NCBI RefSeq assembly: GCF_000724625.1
Contig: NZ_CP007139.1
Location: 4,216,001-4,280,000, forward strand
Direction of reading: 5' to 3'
Source: Fimbriimonas ginsengisoli Gsoil 348
Lineage (GTDB): Bacteria; Armatimonadota; Fimbriimonadia; Fimbriimonadales; Fimbriimonadaceae
Length of the DNA stretch: 64,000 nucleotides
Part shown: one piece after another, positions 26,725 to 34,795 of the stretch
Layout of the letters: each line of letters starts with the position of its first letter
Numbering within the stretch: position 1 is the stretch's first letter
Made by a program: the position numbers and the translations under genes
The notes under the pieces: generated by a model
What the model saw: only the letters and a program-made list of their open reading frames with translations
Database searches by the model: none
Told to the model about the DNA's origin: nothing

Positions 26725-27039
26725 ATGGGATTTGAGCAGTATCATGAGCCGGCGGGGGAGCTGACGGCAGAGGTTCGTACGTTTGCCCGGATGATTACCT
26801 CGCTGACGGAAGAGGCGGAGGCAATCGGGTGGTATGAGCAGCGGATTTCGCTCGAACCGGATAAGGAGGCGCGGGCGATCATGGAGAACGCTCAGCATGA
26901 GGAGATGAAGCACTTTGGGATGGATCTCGAATTCCTCCTCCGAAAGAAGCCGCAGTGGAAGAAAACCCTGCAAGGGATTCTCTTTAAGCCCGGAGACATT
27001 GTAAAAAACGGCGACGAAGCCGAGGAAGCGAGCGAGTAA
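26725..27039 (+). CDS. Encapsulated-ferritin-like (EncFtn-type) protein
   Basis: The protein has 104 residues. FARMITSLTEEAEAIGWYEQRISLEPDKEARAIMENAQHEEMKHFGMDLEFLLRK, cited here by parts, matches EncFtn: two antiparallel helices with the metal ligands E32, E60 and H63 and the conserved W36-Y37. In known systems EncFtn dimerises into a ring inside an encapsulin shell and oxidises Fe(II). Here no encapsulin gene is nearby, and the C-terminus (GDEAEEASE) lacks a recognisable cargo-loading peptide. A TATTCT at 26712-26717 lies seven bases before the ATG. The frame upstream from 26623 runs through a repeat and is discarded. Confidence 0.78.
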   Translation: MGFEQYHEPAGELTAEVRTFARMITSLTEEAEAIGWYEQRISLEPDKEARAIMENAQHEEMKHFGMDLEFLLRKKPQWKKTLQGILFKPGDIVKNGDEAEEASE

Positions 27040-27047
27040 TCACCCGC

Positions 27048-27086
27048 AAGAAAGCGGGCCAATCGGTAAGTTGGCCCGTTTTCTTC
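27048..27086 (+). terminator. Strong rho-independent terminator after the ferritin-like gene
   Basis: aagaaagcgggccaa and ttggcccgttttctt form a stem of about 13 bp. The T-rich 3' arm is part of the stem, so it may work in both directions. Confidence 0.85.
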
Positions 27087-27207
27087 AGGGGTGGGCGTTG
27101 TGGATCTTGCCACATCGTTTCCAGTGATTCGCGATGGCCTACGGGCCTAACCTTCTTATGTCGGACCAGCTTATATATTGGCTCCCTTATTTTGAGGACT
27201 GAGAACG

Positions 27208-27624
27208 ATGCGCGTTAGAACAAAGAATAGGTATCACCGACGTGCATTTACGCTCGTCGAGCTTCTGGTCGTGATCCTCATCATCGCCACGCTGATGGCG
27301 GTCGCGCTTCCGCTCTACTTAAACGCCGTTCAGGATGCGAGTAAGAAGACTTGCCGAGCCAACATGCGCGACGTCTGTAGCGCCGCCCAGGCTTGGAAAG
27401 TTAAGAATCGCGCCGCCGACTTCACGGGTGTGACACTTTCCACCCTCACCCCCGACATGGGCTCCATCCCATCCTGCCCCGACGGGGGAACTTACACGCT
27501 CGCGCTAAGCGGAACCGAACTGGACGACACGGGAGCCACTCAAACGATTCCCACCGGGGGCCTTGGCATCTCGTGCTCTTACGCCGGCCACAACGGCTAT
27601 ATTCCCGGCGTCACCTCTCGGTAG
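27208..27624 (+). CDS. Type IV prepilin-like / type II secretion pseudopilin protein
   Basis: The protein has 138 residues. The prepilin cleavage and methylation motif RRAFTLVELLVVILIIATLMAV lies at residues 11-32; here the residue before F is Ala instead of the usual Gly. The globular part has two Cys pairs (C50/C57 and about C93/C130) that could form disulfides. It resembles GspG-like minor pilins. gagga 11 bases before the ATG is a fair ribosome binding site. A stand-alone gene with no assembly ATPase nearby, so it must use machinery encoded elsewhere. Confidence 0.83.
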   Translation: MRVRTKNRYHRRAFTLVELLVVILIIATLMAVALPLYLNAVQDASKKTCRANMRDVCSAAQAWKVKNRAADFTGVTLSTLTPDMGSIPSCPDGGTYTLALSGTELDDTGATQTIPTGGLGISCSYAGHNGYIPGVTSR

Positions 27625-27682
27625 GCCGATCCGGCGGACCGCTGGTCTCCAGACCGGCTCTTTCGGACTCCCTCACTCCCAA

Positions 27683-27730
27683 CCCCTCTCCCTCGTTCGG
27701 CACATATATCCGAAGGAAGGAGAGGGGGCT
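27683..27730. repeat. Family D hairpin, copy 1
   Basis: cccctctcc and ggagagggg pair, and inside them ttcgg pairs with ccgaa. A related element (ccctctccctc...gagggagaggg) lies at 48151-48208. Both follow the 3' end of a gene. Confidence 0.7.
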
Positions 27731-27765
27731 CCGGAACTCAGGAGCTCATGCAACGTTAATTGTCC

Positions 27766-28107
27766 CTATCTGACGTAGTGAACTTCGACGATCTTGCCCG
27801 AGACGAATAGGAACAGGCATGAAATGACTGGCTTGCTCTTGGCGATCTCGCGGGCTTCCTCGAACGATTTCGCGACGATCTTTCCGTTCAGGCCCGCCAA
27901 CAGCCCCATATAGGTGGTGGCTTCGTCGGGGTCGGGGAAGGTGGCGAGACCGTTCACGTTCTGGCCGTCCGGCAGGGTGGCGTTGTTCGCGGCGTATTTG
28001 TCCTCACCGACACCGATGAGATAGAGCGCGTTCGGAAACCCGCCGTATCCCTCGAGTTGAAACTCCTCGAGGATGATTCCGCCCGGGTTTTGGATCGTTT
28101 GGCTCAA
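27766..28107 (-). CDS. Small hypothetical protein in the sensor operon
   Basis: The protein has 113 residues, without membrane segments. A central DEATTYMGLLAGLNGKIVAKSFEEAREIAKSK and a hydrophobic strand at the end (VISCLFLFVSGKIVEVHYV) suggest a small alpha/beta fold. I do not recognise the family. Its start overlaps the stop of the KdpD-like gene by four bases (ATGA), so it is the last gene of the operon and is likely to work with it. Confidence 0.65.
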   Translation of the reverse strand: MSQTIQNPGGIILEEFQLEGYGGFPNALYLIGVGEDKYAANNATLPDGQNVNGLATFPDPDEATTYMGLLAGLNGKIVAKSFEEAREIAKSKPVISCLFLFVSGKIVEVHYVR

Positions 28108-29180
28108 TGCCCGACCGGCGCATTTTCGGACGCCACCACGAGGATGTCGACGGTCTTGAGCGAACGGACGAGCTCGCTTAAAACGGAAGCCTTCATGATC
28201 TCTTGGATGCGGGACCGCTCTGGGTGGCCGATGATGAGCTGAGTCACATTCCGCTCCTTGGCAAAGTCGATAAGCGTCGGCGCCAGCTCGCCCTTAAGGG
28301 AGACGGTTTCGATCCCCAGCTTTTCGGCAAGCTTAAAGTCGTCGGCGAGGATCTTTCGCTCCTTCTCCCCGATCGGACCGTCTTCAACGTGCACGGCGAT
28401 GACGTCGCCGTGCATGCGCTGGCCCATTCGCCAACCGCGGCGGATGAGGCGTAGCGAGCTGCGCGTCGGGCTGAGGCAGATCATAACGCGATCCTGGGCG
28501 GCCCACGGCTTTTCGATCCGTTTTTCCTTACGGTACGCCACGAGGTCTTCGTCGACGTGGCTGGCCGCCTCCCGCATCGCCATCTCGCGAAGGGCAGCGA
28601 GATTCCCTTCTCGGAAGAACGCCGATTCCTGCCCGGTCACCGTGCGGCCGGGGTAAATATCTCCCCGCTCTAGCCGGTTAATAAGCGCGCGCGGGGTGAG
28701 GTCGACCAGCTCGACTTCATACGCCTCTCCAAGGATCCGATCGGGAACCGTATCTTCCACTTTTACGCCCGTGATATCGGCGACGTGGTCGTTCAGACTT
28801 TCCAGGCTTGATACATTGAGGGTCGAAAGAACGTTGATGCCCGCCGCGAGGAGCTCTTCCACATCCTGCCAGCGCCGTTCGTTTCGAGAGGTCGGGGCAT
28901 TCTTGTGCTCGAGCTCGTCGACGATCACCAGATCCGGCTTTCGGGCGAGAATGGCGTCGACATTTAGCTCCTCGCTTCCCGGAGGGACCTGCTCGAAATC
29001 GTGAAGGAGGTCGCCGACCGGAGCTCTATCTTGGGTGTCGATCACCCCGATAACGGTTTCTTGCCCCCTTCGTTGGCGTCGATGGGCCTCGTCGAGCATG
29101 GCGTACGTCTTACCGACGCCCGGCGCGAAGCCTAAAAAAATCTTGTGCTTACCGCGTCCCGGCTGGTTCTTCACAGGCAT
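28104..29180 (-). CDS. Stand-alone KdpD-type sensor domain with Usp domain
   Basis: The protein has 358 residues. Residues 1-210 match the KdpD N-terminal domain: KIFLGFAPGVGKTYAMLDEAHRR with a Walker-A-like GVGKT (21-25) and PDLVIVDELEHKNAPTSRNERRWQDVEELLAAGINVLSTLN. Residues about 225-350 form a universal-stress-protein domain (VMICLSPTRSSLRLIRRGWR; IGHPERSRIQ), which in KdpD binds nucleotides such as c-di-AMP. The transmembrane, GAF and kinase parts of full KdpD are absent. It starts one base after the response-regulator stop. Inference: a cytoplasmic sensing partner for the histidine kinase of the same operon. No kdpFABC genes are in the window. Confidence 0.85.
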   Translation of the reverse strand: MPVKNQPGRGKHKIFLGFAPGVGKTYAMLDEAHRRQRRGQETVIGVIDTQDRAPVGDLLHDFEQVPPGSEELNVDAILARKPDLVIVDELEHKNAPTSRNERRWQDVEELLAAGINVLSTLNVSSLESLNDHVADITGVKVEDTVPDRILGEAYEVELVDLTPRALINRLERGDIYPGRTVTGQESAFFREGNLAALREMAMREAASHVDEDLVAYRKEKRIEKPWAAQDRVMICLSPTRSSLRLIRRGWRMGQRMHGDVIAVHVEDGPIGEKERKILADDFKLAEKLGIETVSLKGELAPTLIDFAKERNVTQLIIGHPERSRIQEIMKASVLSELVRSLKTVDILVVASENAPVGH

Positions 29181-29181
29181 C

Positions 29182-29943
29182 TCAATTGTTGTCAGAAACG
29201 GTCATGACCGAATCGAGCCACCGCTGCAGGCTGGTCGACAGGTCCTCTATTCGCAGGACGTCATCGGCCGGCACCTCAGCATTTTGCCACAGATGGTTGG
29301 CAAGAGATTCTTCGCACATCGCGATCCAGAAGCGCTCTCCGCCCGGTACCTCTTCGGCGTCGGTGTACGCCTTGACCAGCTCCATAACGTAAGCCGGCAA
29401 AACGACCTTCACACGCTTCTGGGGAGCGCCGGCGCGATGGACGTCGAAGAGGCAGATCATATCGCCGGAGTGGTCGTCCGCCGTTTGGCTTTCGAGCTCG
29501 AAACTGAATCCGTTGATCGTCGTGCGGGTGAACTCGCGGCAAACCATTCCTACCGGCACGGTATGGCTGGCTTCGGTTTGCCGGGCCAACGCCGACTGTA
29601 CGGCGAGCCGAAGCGTTTCCGCCGTGAACGGCTTTCTCAGGAAGTCCGACGCACCGGCCTGGATGGCTTCCAAGGCAAGGTCGATCGTGCCGAAAGCGGT
29701 GATGAGAATCAGTCTCGCGTGCGGATTACGCCGGAATATCTCCCGTTGAACCTCGATACCCGGCATGCCGGGCATCCGCTGGTCCAAGAGTACGAGATCC
29801 CATTTGGCCCCGTTCTCGTATTTGGCGAGTCCTTCCGGGCCATCGGAAGCGGTTTCGACGTTGTATCCCGCGTGGGCAAGCGCGAGCCGGATCATCGTCC
29901 GGATGTTCGTTTCGTCGTCGATTACTAGAATGCTTGCGCTCAA
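29182..29943 (-). CDS. Response regulator with unusual non-DNA-binding output domain
   Basis: The protein has 253 residues. Receiver domain 1-122: acidic pocket D9/D10, phospho-acceptor D54 (VLLDQRMPGMPG), T82 (ITAFG) and K104 (RKPF). The C-terminal 125 residues (NGFSFELESQTADDHSGD..., FWIAMCEESLANHLWQ) show no helix-turn-helix or known enzyme motif. Its start overlaps the histidine kinase stop by four bases. Likely phosphorylated by that kinase; the output is unknown. Confidence 0.87.
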   Translation of the reverse strand: MSASILVIDDETNIRTMIRLALAHAGYNVETASDGPEGLAKYENGAKWDLVLLDQRMPGMPGIEVQREIFRRNPHARLILITAFGTIDLALEAIQAGASDFLRKPFTAETLRLAVQSALARQTEASHTVPVGMVCREFTRTTINGFSFELESQTADDHSGDMICLFDVHRAGAPQKRVKVVLPAYVMELVKAYTDAEEVPGGERFWIAMCEESLANHLWQNAEVPADDVLRIEDLSTSLQRWLDSVMTVSDNN

Positions 29944-31838
29944 ACTTGACTGTCCTTACCGACGGCCGCGTCGGACGCCGTCGCCGTGGATCCCGCCGCC
30001 GAGCCGGTTACCGCCAGGGGGAGCGAAAAGCTAAACGTGCTTCCTTTACCCACTTCACTTTCTACGGCCATGTAACCCCCGTGTGCGACAACGATATGGT
30101 GCGCGATGGAAAGACCGAGGCCTGCGCCTCCTCCTGTTGCTCCGGGCACCTGTACGAACCGCTCGAAGACACGGACGAGGAAATCCTTCGGGATTCCCTC
30201 GCCCGTGTCTTCAACCCGAAAGGTTACATCATCCTGCGACGCAGTTGCGCTGACCGATACCTTTCCGCCCGCCGGTGTGTGCCTAATTGCGTTCGCAATG
30301 AGATTTGTAAGCACCCTGCCGATCTGGCCGCGATCGGCCCGCACGGGCGGGAGCCCCTCCGGCGCCTCATCAACAAGCTCGATCCCTTTTGTCGCGGCTT
30401 GAGACTTGAGACCCAAAACCGGGCTTCGGATAAGCTCGGCGGGCGTGACGATCTCAAACCGGGGCGGGGAAGAGCCGGCTTCCAGGCGAGTGACGTCCAG
30501 CAGGTCGCGCATCAACTTCTCGAGCCGGTTCAGGTCTTGTTTCTGAGTCTGAACGATCTCCTTTTGGTCCGCGGTCAGCTCCCCGACGGCGCCCTCGAGA
30601 AGGATGTCGGTGGAAAGCAGCATCGAGGTAACCGGGGTGCGCAGCTCATGGGAGGCGACGCCGATAAATTCGGATTTGAGACGGTCCAGCACCCGGAGAT
30701 GGGTGATGTCTTCGAGGACGGTCACACTACCGAGAAGCTGTCCATCGTCGTTCGTCATCGGGCTGGTGCGGAGGCGGTACGTGCGTTCGGTTTCACCCAC
30801 CTTGATTGGAATAAGCGCGGTTTCATCTTCCGAATCGGAGACCTTTTCGCTGCTGATCGCGCTTTCGATGCCTCGTAGGATGCGACGATCCGGAATGTGG
30901 TCGGCTACGGGCACTTTGTCGCCCTCCGGGATCTCCCCAAACAGTCCCTCCGCCGCCCGATTGAGGTGTACGATGCGTTGCTTGGCATCGGTCACGACGA
31001 CCGGGTCATAGAGCGAGTCGAGGGCGGCGTCCGACATCTGCTCGGCGCGTTGGAGGCGGCGGATTTCGGCCGCCCTTACTTCGGAGAGGCGCGCGGCCAT
31101 CGAATCGAAACTCTGCGCCAACGCCCCAATCTCGTCGGAACGGCGGATCTCCACCCTCTGATCCCAATTGCCCGCCGCAAGCTGCTTGGCCTGTTCGGCA
31201 AGGACGGCGAGGGGGGCGAGCGTCTCCCGAATCATGCGCAAGCCGAGCAGCAAGGCGAGGATCAGGGCGCCGATGGTAATGGCGACGCTGCGGTAGAAGG
31301 CGCTTTGAGCCTCGTTCTTGGCGGTCTCGTAGCTGGTTTGCACGCCGCGCTCGTTGATGTCGGAGAGCGACATCGCCTCCGCGCGCATCCTCCGCAACAG
31401 GGGTTGGACTACCTCGCGAAAGAATCGGCTGCTTCCGGGCCGGACCGTAACTCGATTCGCCTTAAAGGTTTGGGCGCCAAGGTTTTGAAGCGCGCTCGCT
31501 TCGCTCTCGAGGTCGAAGGTAGCTTGGGTTTCGTCCGGTTCGGTTACGGTTCGGTGGGCCGTCTCCAGCCCTCGGTCGAGCAGTTGATTCGCCTCGCTGT
31601 AGGTACGAACCGCGGTCTGATAGTCGCCGTCGAAGAGCTGCGAGAATGCGCTCTCGTCCTGGTGGAGCGCGGCTTGGATGTCTCTCGCGGCGAGGATGGT
31701 CTGAAAGTTGCCGCGTAGAACGTTATCCACGGACTGGGAGAGGCGAAAGAAGTTGAACACCGCCCCGCCCATCACCATCGCCATGAGCAGCACCAGCAAG
31801 AGGTGGCTCACGATGAGCTGCGTCCTCAAGCTTCTCAT
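29940..31838 (-). CDS. Membrane-bound sensor histidine kinase (HAMP-PAS-HisKA-HATPase)
   Basis: The protein has 632 residues. Membrane segments lie at about 9-29 and 190-210 and enclose a periplasmic helical sensor. They are followed by a HAMP linker (about 211-265, ending in FDSMAARLSEVR), a PAS domain (YDPVVVTDAKQRIVHLNRAAEGLFG), HisKA with the phospho-His in FIGVASHELRTPV, and the ATPase with N box NLIANAIRHTPAG, DTGEGIP and GGAGLGLSIAHH. It heads the operon kinase, regulator, KdpD-like sensor, small protein. TACAAT six bases before the ATG predicts a leaderless start. Confidence 0.93.
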   Translation of the reverse strand: MRSLRTQLIVSHLLLVLLMAMVMGGAVFNFFRLSQSVDNVLRGNFQTILAARDIQAALHQDESAFSQLFDGDYQTAVRTYSEANQLLDRGLETAHRTVTEPDETQATFDLESEASALQNLGAQTFKANRVTVRPGSSRFFREVVQPLLRRMRAEAMSLSDINERGVQTSYETAKNEAQSAFYRSVAITIGALILALLLGLRMIRETLAPLAVLAEQAKQLAAGNWDQRVEIRRSDEIGALAQSFDSMAARLSEVRAAEIRRLQRAEQMSDAALDSLYDPVVVTDAKQRIVHLNRAAEGLFGEIPEGDKVPVADHIPDRRILRGIESAISSEKVSDSEDETALIPIKVGETERTYRLRTSPMTNDDGQLLGSVTVLEDITHLRVLDRLKSEFIGVASHELRTPVTSMLLSTDILLEGAVGELTADQKEIVQTQKQDLNRLEKLMRDLLDVTRLEAGSSPPRFEIVTPAELIRSPVLGLKSQAATKGIELVDEAPEGLPPVRADRGQIGRVLTNLIANAIRHTPAGGKVSVSATASQDDVTFRVEDTGEGIPKDFLVRVFERFVQVPGATGGGAGLGLSIAHHIVVAHGGYMAVESEVGKGSTFSFSLPLAVTGSAAGSTATASDAAVGKDSQV

Positions 31839-31844
31839 AGCGCC

Positions 31845-31850
31845 ATTGTA
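31845..31850 (-). promoter_or_regulatory. -10 element of a leaderless promoter (sensor operon)
   Basis: TACAAT on the minus strand ends six bases before the kinase ATG (31838). Confidence 0.5.
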
Positions 31851-31861
31851 GCGTCACCTTT

Positions 31862-31918
31862 CCGGGGCCGGAGCGCGGGCGTCTCGCCCGCCCCTCGGAC
31901 CCCGGGCGTCTCGCCCGT
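31862..31918. repeat. GC-rich composite hairpin repeat, copy 2
   Basis: gagcgcgggcgtctcgcccgc and ccgggcgtctcgcccg are joined by cccctcggacc. It matches the copy at 4335-4393 in the opposite orientation, with the hairpin loops exchanged. It fills the gap between the C11 peptidase and the kinase operon promoter. Confidence 0.75.
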
Positions 31919-33702
31919 TAAGGCGCTATGCGCAACCAGTCGTCCCATCGGGTGACTTTGGCGAGATTTAGGTTGGAGTAGTAGCGAAGCTGGTCCAGAG
32001 TTGAGGGCGAGAAGTCGATCGATAGGCCATGGCTGAAACTGCTCAGCGACGTATGCCCTTCCCAAACCACCGCGTTGTTCGAGTCGGGAGTGCCGACGGC
32101 GGCGATGACTCCATCGGCGGCCGACTTGATATCGGCGGTAATCGTCGGGTTCGCCTTCAGGCGCTGGCACAGGTCCACGAGGTCGTAGTAGTCGTGGCCG
32201 TCGCCCGGGTCGGCGTACTTCGGAGCGTTGTTTCGAATCGTGGGGATCACTCCCGCGATCGTCGCCTGATTGGCGATTAGCGCCCCCGCCAAGTTGTCGA
32301 TCGCAACTTCGACGGCGGCCACTTTCGAGGTATCGATGACGCTCTGCGTTACGGGCAGATTTTTGTAAGCATCCAGCGTCACGTGCCCATCGACAAACGC
32401 CTTACTGAGCTGGCGGGTGGAAAGGTCGGGTGAGTTTGCGAAGGTGCTGAAGATCCGATCGTACGGGTAACCGGGGCCGGGGGTGTTCTCCTCGCTGGTG
32501 GCGATGTAGTCGCAGGAGCCCTTGACGTCGGATGCGATCTCCAGCATCTGCATTAGGCAGGCGTCGAACGAGAGGATGTCGACCTTCTGACCCGCAAGCG
32601 CGCCCGGCAGGTCCCAGATGTCGATGAACGAGTTGAACTGGTCGTCGTAGCTGACGGCGCGAACGGGCGGGCCGACGATCTTGCTGCGCTGCCATCCGTT
32701 GCCGTGGTTCCAAACGATCAACACATATCGATCGGCGGGATAGTTCTCTTTACTCCAGGCGACGAAATCGCGAAGGGTGGCGGCGCTTCCCATGTCGACG
32801 TTGGTCCCCAGGTCTTGGATGAGCTGGCTCTTGATCGTCGCGGTGTTATCCGGCTTCACCAGATAGCGGCGCGTTCCGTCGTGGTGGACGTTTTCCTGCC
32901 CGAAGATCGCGCCGGTTTCCTTCCACTGTAAAACGAACCGGACGTCGGCGTTGCCGGCGACCTTTTCCATCTGGTTGACGTTCGGGATGGCGTAGGGATA
33001 AAGGTTATTGGCGGCGTTCAGGAAGACCATGACGGTCCACTTGCTCTTGGTGACGCCGGCTTTTTGGACGTTGATCGTCGAGCTCGCACTGAGCGCGCCG
33101 GGCGTGTAGGTGGCCCGGACGGTCGTGGTCCCTGAGCTGACGCCGGTGACCGTGCCGTTCGCATCGACGTCCGCCGATGTGCCGGTCTTGCTAAAGGTTA
33201 CGGAGCCGGCATTGACGAAGGTGAGATTTCCTCCGGAGTCGAGTCCCGCAATTCCAAGGCGGAGCTTCCCTCCGATCGAAATGTCGGCGGTGCCGGGCAA
33301 AATCCGAATGCTTTGAACGGGGGCGCCGACGGCGACGTTTAGGACGCTGGAACCGGACACCACCGTGTCTTCGAGGATGCCGATGACCGATCCGCCAAAG
33401 TTCGCCGCCGAATTTAGCTCGACCCGGACGGTATATCCCGTGGCAGGCGCCGTCAAGGAGGTGGTGCTGGTGGTTGCCGCCCGGTTGACGACCTTTTGAC
33501 TCAGAACCGTGCCGGTCGGCGAGAGGATGGAAACCCGCTCCGATTGACCGGCCGCGCCTCCGACGCCGCCGTTCCAATTTGTGTTGACCAGAACGCCGGT
33601 GTTATCGGGACCTCGGCCTCCTCCTCCTCCTCCGCCGCCACAGCCGCTGAGAGCCAGAGTAAGGGCGCAAAGCGCAATGAGGGAACGGCGGACGCAGATC
33701 AT
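31918..33702 (-). CDS. Clostripain-like (C11) cysteine peptidase, lipoprotein
   Basis: The protein has 594 residues. The signal peptide ends in the lipobox LSGC (C21), followed by a run of glycines, so the protein is probably lipid-anchored. Residues about 40-125 and 130-225 are beta-rich, the second resembling a bacterial Ig-like (BIG2) domain (TADVDANGTVTGVSSGTTTVRATY, quoted in part). The peptidase has the His in VLIVWNHGNGW and the Cys in LSFDACLMQMLEIA, the C11 dyad. C11 enzymes cut after Arg or Lys. The chosen ATG gives the lipoprotein signal; the frame upstream to 33819 overlaps the carbonic anhydrase gene. Confidence 0.85.
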   Translation of the reverse strand: MICVRRSLIALCALTLALSGCGGGGGGGGRGPDNTGVLVNTNWNGGVGGAAGQSERVSILSPTGTVLSQKVVNRAATTSTTSLTAPATGYTVRVELNSAANFGGSVIGILEDTVVSGSSVLNVAVGAPVQSIRILPGTADISIGGKLRLGIAGLDSGGNLTFVNAGSVTFSKTGTSADVDANGTVTGVSSGTTTVRATYTPGALSASSTINVQKAGVTKSKWTVMVFLNAANNLYPYAIPNVNQMEKVAGNADVRFVLQWKETGAIFGQENVHHDGTRRYLVKPDNTATIKSQLIQDLGTNVDMGSAATLRDFVAWSKENYPADRYVLIVWNHGNGWQRSKIVGPPVRAVSYDDQFNSFIDIWDLPGALAGQKVDILSFDACLMQMLEIASDVKGSCDYIATSEENTPGPGYPYDRIFSTFANSPDLSTRQLSKAFVDGHVTLDAYKNLPVTQSVIDTSKVAAVEVAIDNLAGALIANQATIAGVIPTIRNNAPKYADPGDGHDYYDLVDLCQRLKANPTITADIKSAADGVIAAVGTPDSNNAVVWEGHTSLSSFSHGLSIDFSPSTLDQLRYYSNLNLAKVTRWDDWLRIAP

Positions 33703-33757
33703 GGTCTTTTGTAAGGACTCCCGGGGACAGAGAGATGATACGGCATTGGAAGCCGAT

Positions 33758-34420
33758 TTACGCCGAAGTCCGGGACCCGTCGGCGGCCTCATAAGCTTCG
33801 TCCAGCAGAACGAAGCCATCGACGGCGGCCGAATACGCGAGAACCTGGGCGTTGGCGACGTCGAACCACCAAGCGTGGAGATTCAGCTCCCCTCGGTCCA
33901 AGCGCTCGATCACCGCGTCATAGGTGGCCAGGTTTTCCAAACTCGCAAGCACGTTCGTCTGCGAGAGACGATCCACTTCATTCAGATCGGCTTTTTGGAG
34001 GTAACCCTCGCGGTAGCGGGCCATGGCGGGTTTGGCATGCCTCAGCCACCGGTTGACGTGACCGCTTGGGCTCTCGCCCGCCAGCAAGGCTTCCATCGCG
34101 CCACATCCGGAGTGGCCCATCACCACGATGTCTTTGACGTTCAAAGTGATAAGCGTAAAGTCGATCGCCGCGGCGACCGACGTGTCCGTCCCTGCCCGCG
34201 CCGAGTCCACGTGGGGGACGAGATTCCCTATGTTGCGAACCACGAAGAGGTCGCCGGGGTCGGCTTGAGTCAGCTCCTCCGGCATGATACGAGAGTCGGC
34301 GCAGGTAATCAAGAACGCCTGGGGACGCTGACCGTACTTAGCCAAATGGGCAAGCAACGGCTTTACTTCTTGGGCGCCGCGCTCGTGAAACGTGGAAACT
34401 CCTTGGACGAACTTTTGCAT
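33758..34420 (-). CDS. Beta-carbonic anhydrase
   Basis: The protein has 220 residues. The zinc ligands and the Asp-Arg dyad of the beta class are all present: C40, D42 and R44 in ITCADSRI, and H103 and C106 in GHSGCGA. It interconverts CO2 and bicarbonate. GGGAG just before the ATG at 34420 supports this start over the upstream in-frame ATG at 34576, which adds 52 residues without similarity. Confidence 0.93.
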   Translation of the reverse strand: MQKFVQGVSTFHERGAQEVKPLLAHLAKYGQRPQAFLITCADSRIMPEELTQADPGDLFVVRNIGNLVPHVDSARAGTDTSVAAAIDFTLITLNVKDIVVMGHSGCGAMEALLAGESPSGHVNRWLRHAKPAMARYREGYLQKADLNEVDRLSQTNVLASLENLATYDAVIERLDRGELNLHAWWFDVANAQVLAYSAAVDGFVLLDEAYEAADGSRTSA

Positions 34421-34628
34421 GCTTCTCCCGACTCCGGCTACAAAACATACGAACTGTATGTCATGTATCGAGATGCATGATACCCGTTGAGTGCAATCCC
34501 GCCCTGGCGATATTCGCAAGGAGGGACCGTGGCTCGATCTTCCGATGGCGGTCGCGATCTGCAGGATGGACGGCAATCTGAAGCCGATGTACGGCCTTTC
34601 CGGCCTTACCCGGGCCTGCGATTCGTTA

Positions 34629-34757
34629 ACGCAAAGCGTTGTAGCCGCAGGTTGGCTCGTACCTGCGCGGGAGCCTATCGTTGTCCGATAGCTGTGGATC
34701 GTTAGGGTGTTGTCGCGCAGGTACGAGACAACCTGCGTCTACACGGCTGCGCCGTAA
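34629..34757. repeat. Palindromic repeat family C, copy 4
   Basis: The left arm gcgttgtagccgcaggttgg and the right arm gcgcaggtacgagacaacct (followed by gcgtctacacggctgcgccg) face each other over about 50 bases that lack the usual inner hairpins. The 375-base gap around it (34421-34795) contains no gene. Confidence 0.8.
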
Positions 34758-34795
34758 GTCGAACGTTTGCACCATATTTCTGCGTCAAGTGCCCG

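Noticed and set aside
28104-29180. Full KdpD histidine kinase
   Set aside because: Only the N-terminal sensor and Usp domains are present; membrane segments, GAF and kinase domains are absent.
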